Below, in pieces: positions 61,788 to 64,000 of a stretch of 64,000 nt of DNA; position 1 is the first letter of the stretch, and each line of letters starts with the position of its first letter. The notes beneath the pieces were generated by a model. The model did not search any database. It was not told the DNA's origin and was given only the letters and a program-made list of their open reading frames with translations. This DNA is from JBAXTZ01 sp041666525 (lineage in GTDB: Bacteria; Bacillota; Negativicutes; JBAXTZ01), in NCBI GenBank assembly GCA_041666525.1, contig JBAYGT010000001.1:310001-374000 (forward strand). Direction: 5' to 3'. The position numbers and the translations under genes are program-made.

Positions 61788-62798
61788 TTATTGTTGAACT
61801 TTGACCGGTTTTCCAGTGCGCGCGGATTCGGTAGCGGCAATTGCGATCAATACCGGTTTAAGCCCATCCAAGCCACAGACTGGGGTCGGGCTATCGTTTG
61901 CTACGGCTTCAAAAAATTCTCGCATTTCGTTGGCAAAGGAATCCATATAGCGTTCCAGGAAGAAATATTTCGGTTTCTCTGCTGTTACTCCGTCGTTATT
62001 GCTGATTACTAACGTTGACAATGTATCGTTTTCGGTGTGAATTCCAGCTTTAGTTCCTAGCACTTCGATCCGCTGATCGTAGCCATAAATTGCTTTGCGG
62101 CAATTATCAATCAATCCGATTGCACCGTTGGCAAATTTCAACGATACTAACGCCGTGTCAATGTCACCGGCTTCGCCGATTGCCGGGTCAACGGTACAAG
62201 CAGCGTTAGCGTAAACTTCAACAACTTCGCTGCCCGTCAAATAGCGCGCCATGTCAAAATCATGAATGGTCATATCAAAAAACATGCCGCCGGAAACTTT
62301 TACGTACTCCACCGGGGGCGGAGCCGGATCGCGCGAAGTTATTTTAACGATTTGCAATTCACCGACGCGGCCATCCACTATTGCCTGACGCGCAGCGCGG
62401 AAATTATGGTCGAAACGGCGATTAAAGCCAATTTGGAATTTTACTTTGGCTGCTTCGACTGCTTCTAGCACTGCTTGAATACGATCGACATCATAATCAA
62501 TCGGTTTTTCGCAGAAAATATGTTTGCCGGCATTGGCCGCTTCGATACTAATCGGAGCGTGGGTATTGGTCGACGAACAGATGATAACGGCCTCAATCGC
62601 CGGATCGTTGATGATTTGTTTATAATCAGTGTAGGCAACTTCGATTCCTAGTCCTTTAGCCCAATCCCGTTGACCGTCAATAAACGGGTCGGCAACCGCT
62701 TTAACAACAACATTTGGGAAATTTTTGACAATGTTCTCAGTGTGCAATTTGCCAATTCGTCCAGTACCAATGATTCCAATAACTAGTTTTTTGTTCAT
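61788..62798 (-). CDS. iolG: Inositol 2-dehydrogenase (IolG)
   Basis: 336-residue Gfo/Idh/MocA NAD-dependent dehydrogenase. Rossmann GIIGTGRIGKLH, catalytic EKP (CEKPIDYD), and FDMTIHDFDMARYL with the catalytic His-Asp. Oxidises myo-inositol to scyllo-inosose. Sits between iolD and iolE with gaps of 50-60 bases. Confidence 0.93.
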   Translation of the reverse strand: MNKKLVIGIIGTGRIGKLHTENIVKNFPNVVVKAVADPFIDGQRDWAKGLGIEVAYTDYKQIINDPAIEAVIICSSTNTHAPISIEAANAGKHIFCEKPIDYDVDRIQAVLEAVEAAKVKFQIGFNRRFDHNFRAARQAIVDGRVGELQIVKITSRDPAPPPVEYVKVSGGMFFDMTIHDFDMARYLTGSEVVEVYANAACTVDPAIGEAGDIDTALVSLKFANGAIGLIDNCRKAIYGYDQRIEVLGTKAGIHTENDTLSTLVISNNDGVTAEKPKYFFLERYMDSFANEMREFFEAVANDSPTPVCGLDGLKPVLIAIAATESARTGKPVKVQQ

Positions 62799-62859
62799 AA
62801 TTTTTTCCTACCTCATATTTATTTCTTAACTAACCTTTTTCTGTAATAATCAGATCCAA

Positions 62860-64000
62860 TCAATACTTTCGCGCCTTCGCCAATTCTGCTTTCATTTCGC
62901 TGCTTGCGGCTAAGACTGAGTTTTTGGCGTTACATTCCGGAACACCGACATGCCACCAGGCACCATAACCGCCAGTCATCGTTTTCGGCAAGACCTTAAT
63001 GTCAATCAGTGTTGACCGGGTTTGCTTCTTTGCATCCATCAGTGCAGCAAGTAACTCCTCGGCATTTGTGGCGCGATAGGCAATCACGCCCATACCTTCA
63101 GCAATTTTTGCATAATCAGTCTTAATGTACTCGCCATCCATTCTACCACTGAGCTCGCTACGATAACGAAACTCGGTACCAAAACTGCCAATACCCATAG
63201 CACACTGTAAATTGTTTATGCAGCCAAATCCCCAATTGTCAAACAACAGTACGTTTATTTTGGCATGTTCCTGTAGCGAGGTAAATAATTCAGAAGATGC
63301 CATCTGAAAACTGCCATCGCCGACAAAAGTATATACTTCCTGTCCACTGTTTGCCGCCAGTTTCGCGCCAAGTGCACCGTTTACTTCATATCCCATAGTC
63401 GAAAAACCATATTCCATATGGTAAGTACTAAGCTGTTCACTGCGCCAAACCCGCTGCAAATCACCGGGCAGACTTCCGCTTGAACCGACCGCGATGTCCC
63501 CTGGATTCAGCATTCCGGCAATTACTCCTAATGCCTCCGTCTGAGCAAAACCATTTTCACATTTAATCGCATATAACCGCTGTAATTCAACTTCCCATGC
63601 AGTTTGTACTTCTTCAATCTCGCCGGCATAACCGGCGCAGTATTGTCTGCCAATCAGTGAATCTGTTAGTCCTCGCAACGCCATCCGAGCATCAGCTTCG
63701 ACGCTGACTTCTGCATCCAACTTGTGACTGTCAAAATCATTAACGTTAATCGTTACAAACTGCACCGCTGGGTTGCAGAACAACGATTTCGATGCCGTAG
63801 TGAAATCGGAAAACCGCGTACCGATACCAATTACGACATCGGCTTCTTTCGCGATGGTATTTGCCGCCAAATTGCCGGTTACACCGATACCACCAAGATT
63901 GTAAGGATGTTTCCAGCTGACCGCGCTCTTGCCGGCTTGAGTTTCAGCAAAAGGAATATTGAATTTTTCGGCAAATTCGGCAAGTTCAACTCCTGCTTCA
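62860..64000 (-). CDS. iolD: Trihydroxycyclohexanedione acylhydrolase IolD (5' end beyond window)
   Basis: The C-terminal 380 or so residues of a ThDP enzyme of about 640. The frame stays open to base 64000 through FNIPFAETQAGKSAVSW and HPYNLGGIGVTG, so the ATG at 63870 is internal. The ThDP-binding motif GDGSFQMASSEL with the distal Asn in FDNWGFGCIN is present. It cleaves the ring diketone made by IolE into 5-deoxy-glucuronate. iolB, iolC, iolJ and a regulator would be expected upstream. Confidence 0.93.
   Translation of the reverse strand, partial: EAGVELAEFAEKFNIPFAETQAGKSAVSWKHPYNLGGIGVTGNLAANTIAKEADVVIGIGTRFSDFTTASKSLFCNPAVQFVTINVNDFDSHKLDAEVSVEADARMALRGLTDSLIGRQYCAGYAGEIEEVQTAWEVELQRLYAIKCENGFAQTEALGVIAGMLNPGDIAVGSSGSLPGDLQRVWRSEQLSTYHMEYGFSTMGYEVNGALGAKLAANSGQEVYTFVGDGSFQMASSELFTSLQEHAKINVLLFDNWGFGCINNLQCAMGIGSFGTEFRYRSELSGRMDGEYIKTDYAKIAEGMGVIAYRATNAEELLAALMDAKKQTRSTLIDIKVLPKTMTGGYGAWWHVGVPECNAKNSVLAASSEMKAELAKARKY

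Noticed and set aside
1..64000. CRISPR arrays, insertion sequences, prophage, integrases, rRNA, T-box leaders
   Set aside because: I looked for repeated spacers, transposase or integrase motifs, terminal repeats, and T-box or known riboswitch patterns and saw none. A covariance-model search could still find RNA I missed.

Overview
The window reads as chromosomal DNA of an anaerobic, low-to-middle GC Firmicute. The evidence is the gene order lepA-hemW-hrcA-(chaperonin)-grpE-dnaK-dnaJ-prmA-rsmE-mtaB, a perfect CIRCE operator, sigma-A-type promoters (TTGACA/TATAAT), strong GGAGG ribosome sites, an RqcH homologue, an ETF with an added ferredoxin domain, and a LUD protein. An Aas-LplT lysophospholipid repair operon, a system best known from cells with two membranes, hints at a diderm Firmicute such as the Negativicutes. 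That placement is inference. Almost everything lies on the minus strand; only the partial rqcH at the left edge and one LUD gene are on plus. No insertion sequence, prophage, CRISPR array or rRNA was seen, and no gene-free stretch exceeds 300 bases.

Layout. 1-6.1 kb: rqcH (5' cut), a fosmidomycin-resistance-like MFS pump behind a structured leader with a terminator, and an acyl-CoA dehydrogenase-etfB-etfA operon. 6.2-12.5 kb: peptide and small-molecule hydrolases (GNAT, pepA, PuuD-like, beta-phosphoglucomutase-like; then M14-like, ThuA-like, pepT). 12.6-17.2 kb: aas and two lplT genes with touching ends. 17.3-18.9 kb: a NamZ-like muramidase and a Cys-rich small membrane protein. 19-28.4 kb: the heat-shock/rRNA-modification operon, which carries an archaeal-type (group III) chaperonin between hrcA and grpE. 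28.4-36.4 kb: hemW, lepA, a TPR protein, a class A PBP and a TrkA-N potassium channel. 36.4-41.6 kb: a copper ATPase, the LUD gene, an alpha/beta hydrolase and a Nudix / ECF S component / TudS-like operon. 41.7-41.9 kb: two tRNA-Ser genes with their own promoter and terminator. 42-45 kb: SIMPL, CcdA-like, a small anchored protein and a NapH-like ferredoxin.

44.9-54.5 kb holds the most intriguing block: an extended version of the uncharacterised E. coli yhf operon. In transcription order it is yhfY, yhfT, php, yhfS, yhfX, yhfW, yhfT (second copy), a NYN-domain putative RNase, yhfU and an amidase. The genes are tightly packed and several overlap. The NapH-like electron-transfer genes follow 25 bases after the amidase and may belong to the same transcript.

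54.6-64 kb: a voltage-gated-type K+ channel, an amino acid permease, an AdoMet-decarboxylase-like protein that has lost its pyruvoyl-forming serine, a LarA-type racemase, a secreted clostripain-family protease, and inositol catabolism genes iolE-iolG-iolD (iolD runs off the right edge).

Best leads: the yhf cluster, the group III chaperonin under CIRCE control, the putative leader-peptide/attenuator ahead of the MFS pump, and the dead SpeH-like protein.
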